From positions 1 through 64,000 of the forward strand of contig CAYGJL010000009.1 in the NCBI GenBank assembly GCA_964350145.1: a stretch of DNA of 64,000 nt, given 5' to 3'. Below the pieces are notes generated by a model. The model was given only the letters and a program-made list of their open reading frames with translations. It had not been told where the DNA came from and ran no database searches. Positions 11,590 to 19,319 of this stretch are shown here, in pieces (the stretch's first letter is position 1; the number at the start of each line of letters is the position of its first letter). The position numbers were made by a program, and so were the translations under genes. Source of the DNA: JACDCY01 sp964350145. Lineage in GTDB: Bacteria > Gemmatimonadota > Gemmatimonadetes > Gemmatimonadales > Gemmatimonadaceae.

Positions 11590-12659
11590 CATACTCGTGC
11601 GTCGTCGCGGTGGCCGTGTTCGGCTGCGCGTCGCCGGGCATGCCGCCCGGCGGACCGCCGGACGTCGAGGCACCGCAGCTCGTCGGGATAGCGCCGGACA
11701 GCGGGCGCGTCAGCGTCAGCCCGCGCAGCGTGGTCTTTCGCTTCACCGAGGTCGTCAGCGAGACGCCGCCCGGCGCGACCTCGCTCGCGAACCTGTTCAT
11801 CATCTCACCGCAGCACGGCACGCCGGTGGTCTCCTGGCAGCGCGACGAGATATCCGTCCGCCCGCGCAGGGGCTGGCGGCCTAACACCGTGTACAGCGTG
11901 AGGATGCTCCCGGGCCTCGCCGACCTGCGCGGCAATGTGCGCCGCGAAGGCGCTGCCACCCTGTTCGCGACCGGGCCCGTCATTCCGGCCACGGCGATCA
12001 CCGGCGTGCTGTATAACTGGGCAGCGGGCGTGCCCGTTGCCGCTGGACTGGTTCAGGCGATCACCGCGGACAGCACCATCTACCTGGCGTACTCGGACAG
12101 CGCCGGTGCATTCACGCTGCCACATCTTCCGCCCGGAGCGTATGAGGTCAAAGGTATCGTGGACGGCAACCGCAACCGCGCGCTCGACCCGCGGGAGGCG
12201 TGGGACACGGTGACCGTCGCGCTGACCGACACCGCGCGCGTCGAGCTGTACGCCTTCGTGCACGACTCCATCGGTCCGCGCATTCAGGAAGTGAGCGCGG
12301 CCGATTCCGTTACGCTGCGCGTTACTTTCGACGTGCCGGCGGACGCGCGCATTCCGCTAATCCCGGATTGGATCACCGTCCTCGACGCCGATTCGATTCC
12401 GCTGCCGGTCGCGGGCGTGGCGCGACCGGAGGAGATGCCGCTCGACTCTGCTGCCGCGGCGGCACCCCGCGAGCGACCCTCGGCGATGACGCGGGAGCGC
12501 CCCTACAGCCAGGTAGTCGTCACGCTCTCAGCTCCGCTGCAACCCGGCATGACCTACACCGTCGTGGCCAACGGATTTCCCGGGCTGCTCGGCCGTGTGC
12601 GGTCGTCCAGCCGATCGATCACGAATCCCGCGCCTGCGCCGCCCGCCACTCCGCCCTGA
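11580..12659 (+). CDS. lipoprotein with Ig-like (SbsA/Big_5-type) domain
   Basis: A 359-residue predicted lipoprotein. The GTG at 11580 is chosen because GGTGGAG lies just upstream and the product then begins with a short signal peptide ending in the lipobox VFGC (Cys16). An Ig-like domain follows (PQLVGIAPDSGRVSVSPRSV to TLFATGP), then a carboxypeptidase-regulatory-like beta-sandwich (TGVLYNWAAGVPVAAGLVQA, GIVDGNRNRALDPREAW). The calcium-loop-like DGNRNRALD is notable. The function is unknown; likely a periplasmic envelope-anchored protein. It overlaps valS and lies 7 bp from selA. Confidence 0.8.
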
Positions 12660-12666
12660 CGCGCCG

Positions 12667-14061
12667 ATGACGGAAACCACGCGCGCGGCGCAGGAGACCA
12701 GCCCGCGCGACGACCGGCGGGATCTGCCCGGCGTCGGCGCACTGCTGGAATCAGCCGAGCTCGCGCCGCTGCTCGCGAGCGCCCCGCGCGGGACCGTGGC
12801 GAACGCTGTGCGCGCGGCGATCGACAGCGTGCGGTCCGGATCGGCACAGCCTCCGGCGAGCGCGGCGGCGTGGAGCGAGCTGGTGCAGGCGCGCCTGGCT
12901 GACATGACCCGCCCGTCGCTCCGACCGGTGCTCAACGCCACGGGCGTGGTGCTCCACACCAATCTCGGACGCGCCCCGCTCGCGGCGGTCGCCATACGCG
13001 CCGTGCAGGAGATCGCGGGCGGCTTCTCCAATCTCGAGTACGATCTCGACAGAGGAGAGCGCGGCTCTCGTTACACGCATTGCATCGGACTGCTGCGCGA
13101 GATCACGGGCTGCGAGGACGCGCTGGTGGTCAACAACTGCGCGGCGGCGCTCGTGCTGGCTGTGGACACCTTCGCGCGCGACAGAGACGTCGTGATCTCG
13201 CGGGGCGAGCTGGTCGAGATCGGCGGGAGCTTCAGAATCCCCGACATCATGCGCCGCGGCGGCGCCCGGCTCGTGGAAGTCGGGACTACCAACCGCACGC
13301 ACCTCGCGGATTACGAACAAGCGATCACCGCGGGAACCGGCGCGATCATCAAGGTCCACCGCAGCAACTTCGCGATCTCCGGATTCACGGCGGACGTGCC
13401 CGTGGACCAGCTCTCGGCGCTGGGCCGCGACAACGGCGTGCCCGTCGTCCACGACCTCGGCAGCGGACTGCTGGTCCCGCTCGATGAGTTCGGCCTGAAG
13501 GGGGAGCCGACGGCATCGGACGCGCTCCGCTCCGGCGCCGACGTCGTCACGCTCAGCGGAGACAAGCTCCTCGGCGGGCCGCAGGCGGGAATCATGCTCG
13601 GCAAATCGGCGGTGATCGAGCGGCTGCGCACCAACCCGCTCGCGCGGGCGCTGCGCGTGGACAAGCTCACGATCTCCGCGCTCGGCGCGACGCTCGCCCT
13701 GTACCGCGACCCCGCGGTCGCGCTTCGCGAGATTCCCGTGCTGGCGATGCTCTCCGCGTCCCCACAGGCGCTCGAGCAACGCGCCCGCGCTATCGCGGAG
13801 AATATCCGCGCGCGGGGCGTGCCCTGCGACGTCGCCGCCTCTGAGTCTTCCGTCGGCGGCGGCGCGTTCCCTGAAGCCGTTCTCGCATCGTTCGCGGTCG
13901 CGCTCGACGGCGACGCGACGATCCTGGAGGCGCGCCTTCGCAAGGCGACCCATCCGGTGATCGGACGGGTGAGAGACGGCCGCCTCCTGCTGGACGTACG
14001 CTCGGTGCTCCCACATGACGACGAAGCGCTCGCCACCACCGTGATCGGCGCGCTCGCATAG
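12667..14061 (+). CDS. selA: L-seryl-tRNA(Sec) selenium transferase
   Basis: A 464-residue PLP enzyme that converts seryl-tRNA(Sec) to selenocysteinyl-tRNA(Sec) using selenophosphate. The N-terminal LPGVGALLESAELAPLL domain is typical of bacterial SelA, and the PLP lysine is Lys300 in LSGDKLLGGPQAG. Other family blocks visible are NATGVVLHTNLGRAPL and HRSNFAISGFT. It is intact and of normal length. It sits in a run with gmhB, purN and purH rather than with selB, and no selB, selC or selD is in this window. A SelA-like enzyme with another role cannot be excluded. Confidence 0.93.
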   Translation: MTETTRAAQETSPRDDRRDLPGVGALLESAELAPLLASAPRGTVANAVRAAIDSVRSGSAQPPASAAAWSELVQARLADMTRPSLRPVLNATGVVLHTNLGRAPLAAVAIRAVQEIAGGFSNLEYDLDRGERGSRYTHCIGLLREITGCEDALVVNNCAAALVLAVDTFARDRDVVISRGELVEIGGSFRIPDIMRRGGARLVEVGTTNRTHLADYEQAITAGTGAIIKVHRSNFAISGFTADVPVDQLSALGRDNGVPVVHDLGSGLLVPLDEFGLKGEPTASDALRSGADVVTLSGDKLLGGPQAGIMLGKSAVIERLRTNPLARALRVDKLTISALGATLALYRDPAVALREIPVLAMLSASPQALEQRARAIAENIRARGVPCDVAASESSVGGGAFPEAVLASFAVALDGDATILEARLRKATHPVIGRVRDGRLLLDVRSVLPHDDEALATTVIGALA

Positions 14062-14627
14062 TGGAGCGCCCGGCTCTCGTATTCCTCGACCGCGATGGCA
14101 CCATCATCGAGGACATGCATTTCATCTCGCGGCCCGACGACGTGCGCGTGCTGCCCGGCGCCGCCAACGCCATCGCGCGGCTGAACGCCAGCGGGATTCC
14201 CGTCGTCGTCGTGACCAATCAATCCGGGATCGGACGCGGCTATTTCGGCCCCGAGGAATACGAGAAGGTGAACGAGCGGATCGCGGCCGAGCTGAAGAAG
14301 ACCGGCGCGCGCCTAGACGCTGTGTACTACTGCCCGCACGCGCCGAACGGCGACGATCCCTGTCCCTGCCGCAAGCCCGGCACCGCCCTATTCGCCGAAG
14401 CGCTCGAGAAGTTCGGCGTGCCCGGCAGTCGCGCTGCGTTCGTCGGCGACAAGGTGCGTGACGTGAGCCCCGCCCTGCCCTTCGGCGGCACCGGTTACCT
14501 GCTCGTCACGCCCGCCACGACAGCCGAGGACGTCGAGTGGGCCGAGCGCGAGGCCCGGACCGTCGCGTCGCTGGCGGAAGCCGTGGACCGGATGCTCGGG
14601 GTTACTGATGCCGCCGCGCGACGATAG
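14061..14627 (+). CDS. gmhB: D,D-heptose 1,7-bisphosphate 7-phosphatase (HAD family)
   Basis: A 188-residue HAD phosphatase with FLDRDGTI holding nucleophile Asp10 and acid/base Asp12, TNQSG as motif II, and GDKVRD as the Mg2+ motif (Asp130). The GmhB-specific zinc loop is present: Cys91, His93, Cys101 and Cys103. It removes the 7-phosphate during ADP-heptose synthesis for lipopolysaccharide inner core. The GTG start overlaps the selA stop by one base, indicating coupling. Histidinol-phosphatase activity is a less likely alternative for this fold. Confidence 0.92.
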   Translation: MERPALVFLDRDGTIIEDMHFISRPDDVRVLPGAANAIARLNASGIPVVVVTNQSGIGRGYFGPEEYEKVNERIAAELKKTGARLDAVYYCPHAPNGDDPCPCRKPGTALFAEALEKFGVPGSRAAFVGDKVRDVSPALPFGGTGYLLVTPATTAEDVEWAEREARTVASLAEAVDRMLGVTDAAARR

Positions 14628-14636
14628 AATCGCCTG

Positions 14637-15239
14637 ATGCGATCCCGCGTGGCGGTCCTCGCTTCCGGCCGCGGCTCTAACCTCGATGCGATTCTCGCGC
14701 ACTGCGAGCGACTCGGCGCGTTGAGCGCGTGCGAGGTCGCTCTCGTCGTCTCGAACAAGCAGGACGCGCCGGCGCTCGAGCGGGCGCGCACGCGCGGCAT
14801 CCCCGCCGAGCACCTCACCGATCCATCCAACGGGAAGGCTTTACTGGAAATGCTCGATACCAACTCGATAGACCTCGTCGCCCTCGCCGGGTATCTCAAG
14901 CTCCTGCCCGCCCAGGTGACGCGGCTGTACAAGGATCGGATCGTTAACGTGCACCCGGCGCCGCTGCCGCGCTTCGGCGGCGCGGGGATGTACGGGCTGC
15001 GCGTGCACGACGCCGTGATCGGCGCGGGGTTGAAGGAGACGGAAGTCACCGTGCACTTCGTGGACGAGGAGTACGACAGCGGCGACGTGATCGCCCGCTG
15101 GCCCGTGCCCGTGTACGAGGGCGACACCGCCGAACTGCTGGCCGAGCGGGTGCTCAAGGTGGAGCACGTGCTGTTTCCGCGCGTTCTCGACATGGTGGCA
15201 TGTCTCGCGCCGGCCAGGCTCGCGGCGGGGAGCCAGTAA
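14637..15239 (+). CDS. purN: phosphoribosylglycinamide formyltransferase
   Basis: A 200-residue GAR transformylase using 10-formyl-THF, step three of purine synthesis. VAVLASGRGSNLDAI is the phosphate-binding start. The catalytic trio is visible as Asn104 and His106 in RIVNVHPAPLP and Asp147 in EEYDSGD. Length is normal. Its TAA stop overlaps the purH ATG (TAATG), a tight purN-purH coupling common in bacteria. Confidence 0.95.
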   Translation: MRSRVAVLASGRGSNLDAILAHCERLGALSACEVALVVSNKQDAPALERARTRGIPAEHLTDPSNGKALLEMLDTNSIDLVALAGYLKLLPAQVTRLYKDRIVNVHPAPLPRFGGAGMYGLRVHDAVIGAGLKETEVTVHFVDEEYDSGDVIARWPVPVYEGDTAELLAERVLKVEHVLFPRVLDMVACLAPARLAAGSQ

Positions 15240-16771
15240 TGCCGCGCGCGTTGCTGTCGGTGTCCGACAAGAGCGGGCTGATCGAGTTCGCGCAGGGACT
15301 GAGCGAGCTGGGGTGGGAGCTGATCTCCACCGGCGGGACGTCGAAGGCGCTTCGGGCCGCCGGCCTGACAGTACGCGACCTGTCGGACGTCACCGGCTTT
15401 CCCGAGATGCTCGACGGGCGCGTGAAGACGCTGCACCCCGCGGTGCACGGCGGGCTGCTCGCGCGGCGCGATCTCGCCGAGCACCTGAGCGCGATCGAAG
15501 GCGCGGGCATCACGCCGATCGATCTCGTTGCCGTCAACCTGTATCCGTTCGCCGAGACGATTCGCCGCCCGGGCGTCACGCCCGAGGAGTCCATCGAGCA
15601 GATAGACATCGGCGGCCCGTCCATGCTGCGCTCGGCCGCGAAGAACTTCGCCGCCGTGACGGTGGTCGTGGATCCCGCGGACTACGAGCGCGTGCTGGCC
15701 GGCTTGCGGGACGAGCATGACGACCCCGAGCTGCGGCGCGACCTGGCGGAGAAGGTTTACGCCCACACCGCGGCGTACGACGCCGCAATTGCCACGTGGT
15801 TCGCGGGCAACCGCGGCGACCTGTTCCCCGACCGGCTGCTCACCGCGCTCGAGCGCAAGCAGACGCTGCGGTACGGGGAAAACCCCGGCCAGCTCGCCGC
15901 GTTCTACGTCGAGCCAGGCGGTGAAGGTCTCTCAGCGCTGGCGCAGAAAGGCGGGAAGGAGCTGTCGTTCAACAATCTGCTGGACCTGGAGGGCGCGCTG
16001 TTCGCGACCGATCCTTTTGGTGACGAGGTGTGCTGCGCGATCGTAAAGCACACGACTCCCTGCGGGCTCGCGACGGGCACGAGCGCTCTGGATGCGTACA
16101 TGAAGGCGCTGGCGTGCGATCCCGTGTCGGCGTTCGGCTCGGCGATCTCGTTTACCGTCGAGGTGGACGACGAAGCGGCAAACGCCGTGGCGAGCCTGTT
16201 CGTGGAGTGCGTCGTCGCGCCGTCGTTCACGCCGGGCGCGCTGGAGACACTGGGCCGGAAGAAAAATCTGCGCGTGCTCGAGGGCAAGGCGCGGTGGGAT
16301 CGCGCCGCGCTCGACTACAAGCGCGTCCGCGGCGGAATGCTGGTGCAGCAGCGCGCCCAGGGCGTAGGCGACGAGAACCAGTGGAACGTGGTGACGTCGC
16401 GATCGCCGGACGAGGAGGAGCGGCGCAACATGCTGTTCGCCTGGCGCGCCGTGGGGTCGGTCAAGTCCAACGCGATCGTCCTGGCTCGCGACGGCGCGAC
16501 GATCGGCATCGGCGCCGGGCAGATGTCGCGGGTGGACGCAGCGTTCATGGCCGTGCACAAGGCCAAGGCCGTCGGGCACGAGACCGCGGGCGCGGTGCTG
16601 GGGTCGGACGCGTTCTTCCCCTTCCGCGACGGGATAGACCAGGCGGCCGAGGCCGGCGTTAAGGCGATCATCCAGCCGGGCGGATCGGTGCGGGACGAGG
16701 AAGTCGTCGCCGCGGCGAACGAACACGGCATCGCGATGGTATTTACCGGGCAGCGCCAGTTCCGTCATTAA
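15239..16771 (+). CDS. purH: bifunctional AICAR formyltransferase / IMP cyclohydrolase
   Basis: A 510-residue enzyme catalysing the last two steps to IMP. The N-terminal cyclohydrolase domain has STGGTSKALRAAGL and GRVKTLHPAVHGGLLARR; the C-terminal formyltransferase has SFNNLLDLEGA, IVKHTTPCGLATG (Lys-His pair) and DAFFPFRDGID. The start is the ATG that overlaps the purN stop, with GGGGAG seven bases upstream. An upstream in-frame start would only add residues from within purN. Confidence 0.96.
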   Translation: MPRALLSVSDKSGLIEFAQGLSELGWELISTGGTSKALRAAGLTVRDLSDVTGFPEMLDGRVKTLHPAVHGGLLARRDLAEHLSAIEGAGITPIDLVAVNLYPFAETIRRPGVTPEESIEQIDIGGPSMLRSAAKNFAAVTVVVDPADYERVLAGLRDEHDDPELRRDLAEKVYAHTAAYDAAIATWFAGNRGDLFPDRLLTALERKQTLRYGENPGQLAAFYVEPGGEGLSALAQKGGKELSFNNLLDLEGALFATDPFGDEVCCAIVKHTTPCGLATGTSALDAYMKALACDPVSAFGSAISFTVEVDDEAANAVASLFVECVVAPSFTPGALETLGRKKNLRVLEGKARWDRAALDYKRVRGGMLVQQRAQGVGDENQWNVVTSRSPDEEERRNMLFAWRAVGSVKSNAIVLARDGATIGIGAGQMSRVDAAFMAVHKAKAVGHETAGAVLGSDAFFPFRDGIDQAAEAGVKAIIQPGGSVRDEEVVAAANEHGIAMVFTGQRQFRH

Positions 16772-16843
16772 TGGCCGGGCGGCTACCTTTGGGGCTTCGC
16801 CGGTGCCCTTCTCCAAGCTGAACAAATCCTTCAAGTGAGCAGC

Positions 16844-19123
16844 ATGACGGCTTCCGCCGCGCAGCTGGACTACAGACCGTCGTACAAGGCAGCGGCCATC
16901 GCGAGCACGCTGGTCTTCCTACTGTACCTCATAACGCTCTCGCCCTCCACGGCGATGTGGGACACCAGCGAGTACATCGCCGCCGCGTACATCCTCGGCA
17001 TTCCGCACCCGCCGGGCAATCCGCTGTTCGTGCTCATCGGTCGCGTTTTCACGATCCTGCCGATCGCGCCCAACGTGGCGATGCGGATCAACATCTTCGC
17101 CGCGCTGTGCAGCGCGGTCTCGGCGGGGATGTGGTTCCTCGTCACCGAGCGCGTGCTGGTGAGCTGGCTCCCGCGCAGATGGCAGCGCATCGCCGGCGGC
17201 TCGCTCGCGGCGCTGATCGGCGCCACGGCGTTCACCGTCTGGTCGCAGTCGGTCGTCAACGAGAAGGTGTACACGCTCTCGCTGGTAGGGATGGCGATCT
17301 CCGCCTGGCTCATCGTCCGCTGGTGCGACGACCCCGACGGGCCCAGGGCCGATAAGCTGCTCATTCTCATCGCGTACATCAGCGGGCTCGGCTACGCCAA
17401 CCACATGGCGGGGTTCCTCGTGCTCCCGCCGCTCGCCATCGCGGTGCTCGTCCGCCGGCCGCAGACGGTGCTGCGCTGGCGCCTCATCCTCGCCGGCGTC
17501 GCGGCGATCATGCTCGGCATGACGCCGTACGCCACGCAGCCGATCCGCGCGGCGTTCTTCCCCGCGATCAACGAAGGCGAGCCCACGGCGTGCGAGTCGA
17601 AGATGGCCGCGGCGTGCACCTTCGACAAAGTCACGTACCAGCGATTCAAGTACAACTTCGACCGCGAGCAGTACGGCAAGCCCTCGCTCACCGAGCGGCA
17701 GGCGCCGTTCACCGGTCAGGTCGGAATGTGGTGGCTGTACTTCAAGTGGCAGTGGGTGCGCGACCACATGGGCGAGCGCCCGGGAATCCAGGCGCTGCTG
17801 GCCACGATCTTCCTCCTGCTTGGCGGGCTCGGCGGCTACGTCCACTGGCGCCGCGACCGCAACTCGTTCTGGTTCTTCGGCCCGCTCGTCTTCACGGTGA
17901 CGTTCGGCCTCATCTACTACATGAACTTCAAGTACGGCTTCTCGCAGGCGCCGGAGCTCGGCGACTCGGTGGCGCGCGAAGTCCGCGACCGCGACTACTT
18001 CTACCTCTGGAGCTTCTCCACCTGGAGCGTGTGGGCCGCGCTCGGCCTGGTGTACGTGTGGGAGACGCTCGCCGCGCTCGTGGGCGCGGATGACGTCCGA
18101 CTCGGCAACGAGACGGTCACCGTGCCGAGGCAGCGGAGCTGGCTGGCTGCGTCGCCCGTGCTCGCGCTCGCGCTCATACCGCTGCTCGCCAACTGGAGCT
18201 CGGCGTCGCGCGCGGGGCAGACGGACACGCGCGACTTCGCGGCCGACCTGCTCAACTCCGTCGAGCCGTACGGCGTTCTCGTGACCGCAGGCGATAACGA
18301 CACGTTCCCGCTGTGGTACGCGCAGGAAGTGGAAGGCATCCGCCGCGACGTGCTCGTCGCCAACACGTCGCTGCTCAACACCGAGTGGTACACGCGGCAG
18401 ATGATCCGCCGTCCGACCGCGGAGTACGACGCCGCGCGGGGACCGGAGATCTACCGCGGCAGGGTGTGGCCCAAGCCGCAGGATCCCCCGGTCAAGATGA
18501 CGCTCAAGGAATCGGACGCGGTTCCGCTCGCGCTCGAGATCCGCGAGGCGCAGATCTTCCGCAAGGAAGGAACGGGCATCGTCGCGCGCGTCGAGCCGCG
18601 CAACATCGGCTACGGCGTGATGGGGCTCGCGCGCGCGGACATCTACGTGCTGTATTTGATCCGCGACTCGTATCCGCAGCGCCCGTTCTTCTTCAGCCGC
18701 ACCACCGGGAACTACGCCGAAGAGCTCGGGCTCGGCCGCATGGTCGTCGGCACGGGGCTGTCGCGCAAGCTCGTCCCCAATGAGCCTTCGCAGTCGGACA
18801 GCCTCACCTGGATCCCGGGCGAAGGCTGGTTCGACCTGCCAACGTCGCTCGCGATGTGGGACAGCTACACCGCTCCGGACGAGATGATCGAGCGGGGTCA
18901 CTGGATCGACAAGGCATCGGTCAACATCCCGTACCTGTATGTGCGCGCGGGCTTCATCCTCGCGCAGGCGCTGATCGAGGCGGGCCGCGGCGCGGACGCA
19001 ACACGCGTGTACTCGGAGGTCGTCGCCATCGCGCGGTCGTCGCACCTGGAGGACGCAATCCCGAGCACACCTCCACCGCGGCTGCTGGAGCCCATCCGGG
19101 GCGACACGGCCCCCACGCAATGA
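16844..19123 (+). CDS. DUF2723 (GT-C-like) polytopic membrane protein
   Basis: About 759 residues with roughly ten membrane segments in the first 450 and a long soluble C-terminal part. It belongs to DUF2723, a GT-C glycosyltransferase-like family (GT117): the loop after helix 1 carries the acidic motif SPSTAMWDTSEYIAAAY, followed by GIPHPPGNPLFVLIGRVF, hallmarks of the family. The C-terminal region contains TAGDNDTFPLWYAQEVEGIR. It probably transfers sugar from a lipid-linked donor to an envelope target; the substrate is unknown. An alternative GTG start at 16835 adds three codons; neither has a strong ribosome binding site. Confidence 0.85.
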   Translation: MTASAAQLDYRPSYKAAAIASTLVFLLYLITLSPSTAMWDTSEYIAAAYILGIPHPPGNPLFVLIGRVFTILPIAPNVAMRINIFAALCSAVSAGMWFLVTERVLVSWLPRRWQRIAGGSLAALIGATAFTVWSQSVVNEKVYTLSLVGMAISAWLIVRWCDDPDGPRADKLLILIAYISGLGYANHMAGFLVLPPLAIAVLVRRPQTVLRWRLILAGVAAIMLGMTPYATQPIRAAFFPAINEGEPTACESKMAAACTFDKVTYQRFKYNFDREQYGKPSLTERQAPFTGQVGMWWLYFKWQWVRDHMGERPGIQALLATIFLLLGGLGGYVHWRRDRNSFWFFGPLVFTVTFGLIYYMNFKYGFSQAPELGDSVAREVRDRDYFYLWSFSTWSVWAALGLVYVWETLAALVGADDVRLGNETVTVPRQRSWLAASPVLALALIPLLANWSSASRAGQTDTRDFAADLLNSVEPYGVLVTAGDNDTFPLWYAQEVEGIRRDVLVANTSLLNTEWYTRQMIRRPTAEYDAARGPEIYRGRVWPKPQDPPVKMTLKESDAVPLALEIREAQIFRKEGTGIVARVEPRNIGYGVMGLARADIYVLYLIRDSYPQRPFFFSRTTGNYAEELGLGRMVVGTGLSRKLVPNEPSQSDSLTWIPGEGWFDLPTSLAMWDSYTAPDEMIERGHWIDKASVNIPYLYVRAGFILAQALIEAGRGADATRVYSEVVAIARSSHLEDAIPSTPPPRLLEPIRGDTAPTQ

Positions 19124-19163
19124 GTGAGTGCGCGGGGCTTGTCCGCGGGCCTATCTTTCAGAT

Positions 19164-19247
19164 GGAGGGATAGTCCTAATTGGTAAGGCAGCGGTCTTGA
19201 AAACCGCCGCGCGCAAGCGCTTGGGGGTTCGAGTCCCCCTCCCTCCG
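19164..19247 (+). tRNA. tRNA-Ser (anticodon UGA)
   Basis: The acceptor stem GGAGGGA pairs with TCCCTCC, with discriminator G at 19247. The anticodon stem GCGGT/ACCGC encloses the loop CTTGAAA, giving anticodon TGA (reads UCA). A long variable arm with GCGC-AA-GCGC and a five-pair GGGGG/CCCCC T stem fit a class II serine tRNA. CCA is not encoded. A TATCTT -10-like box lies at 19152-19157. Confidence 0.96.
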
Positions 19248-19319
19248 TACTTTACTGTCGGCAGGGACGGGCGGCTTTCTCCGTGGCTGGGTTCCGCGCG
19301 CGATCGATGACCTCCTGAT

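Noticed and set aside
16919..19120. 733-codon minus-strand frame opposite the DUF2723 gene
   Set aside because: A mirror of the codon pattern of the real gene; no motif and extreme His/Arg/Asp content.
19164..19247. Possible selenocysteine tRNA next to a selA-containing region
   Set aside because: The anticodon is TGA (serine), not TCA, and the acceptor stem has seven pairs; it is a normal tRNA-Ser.
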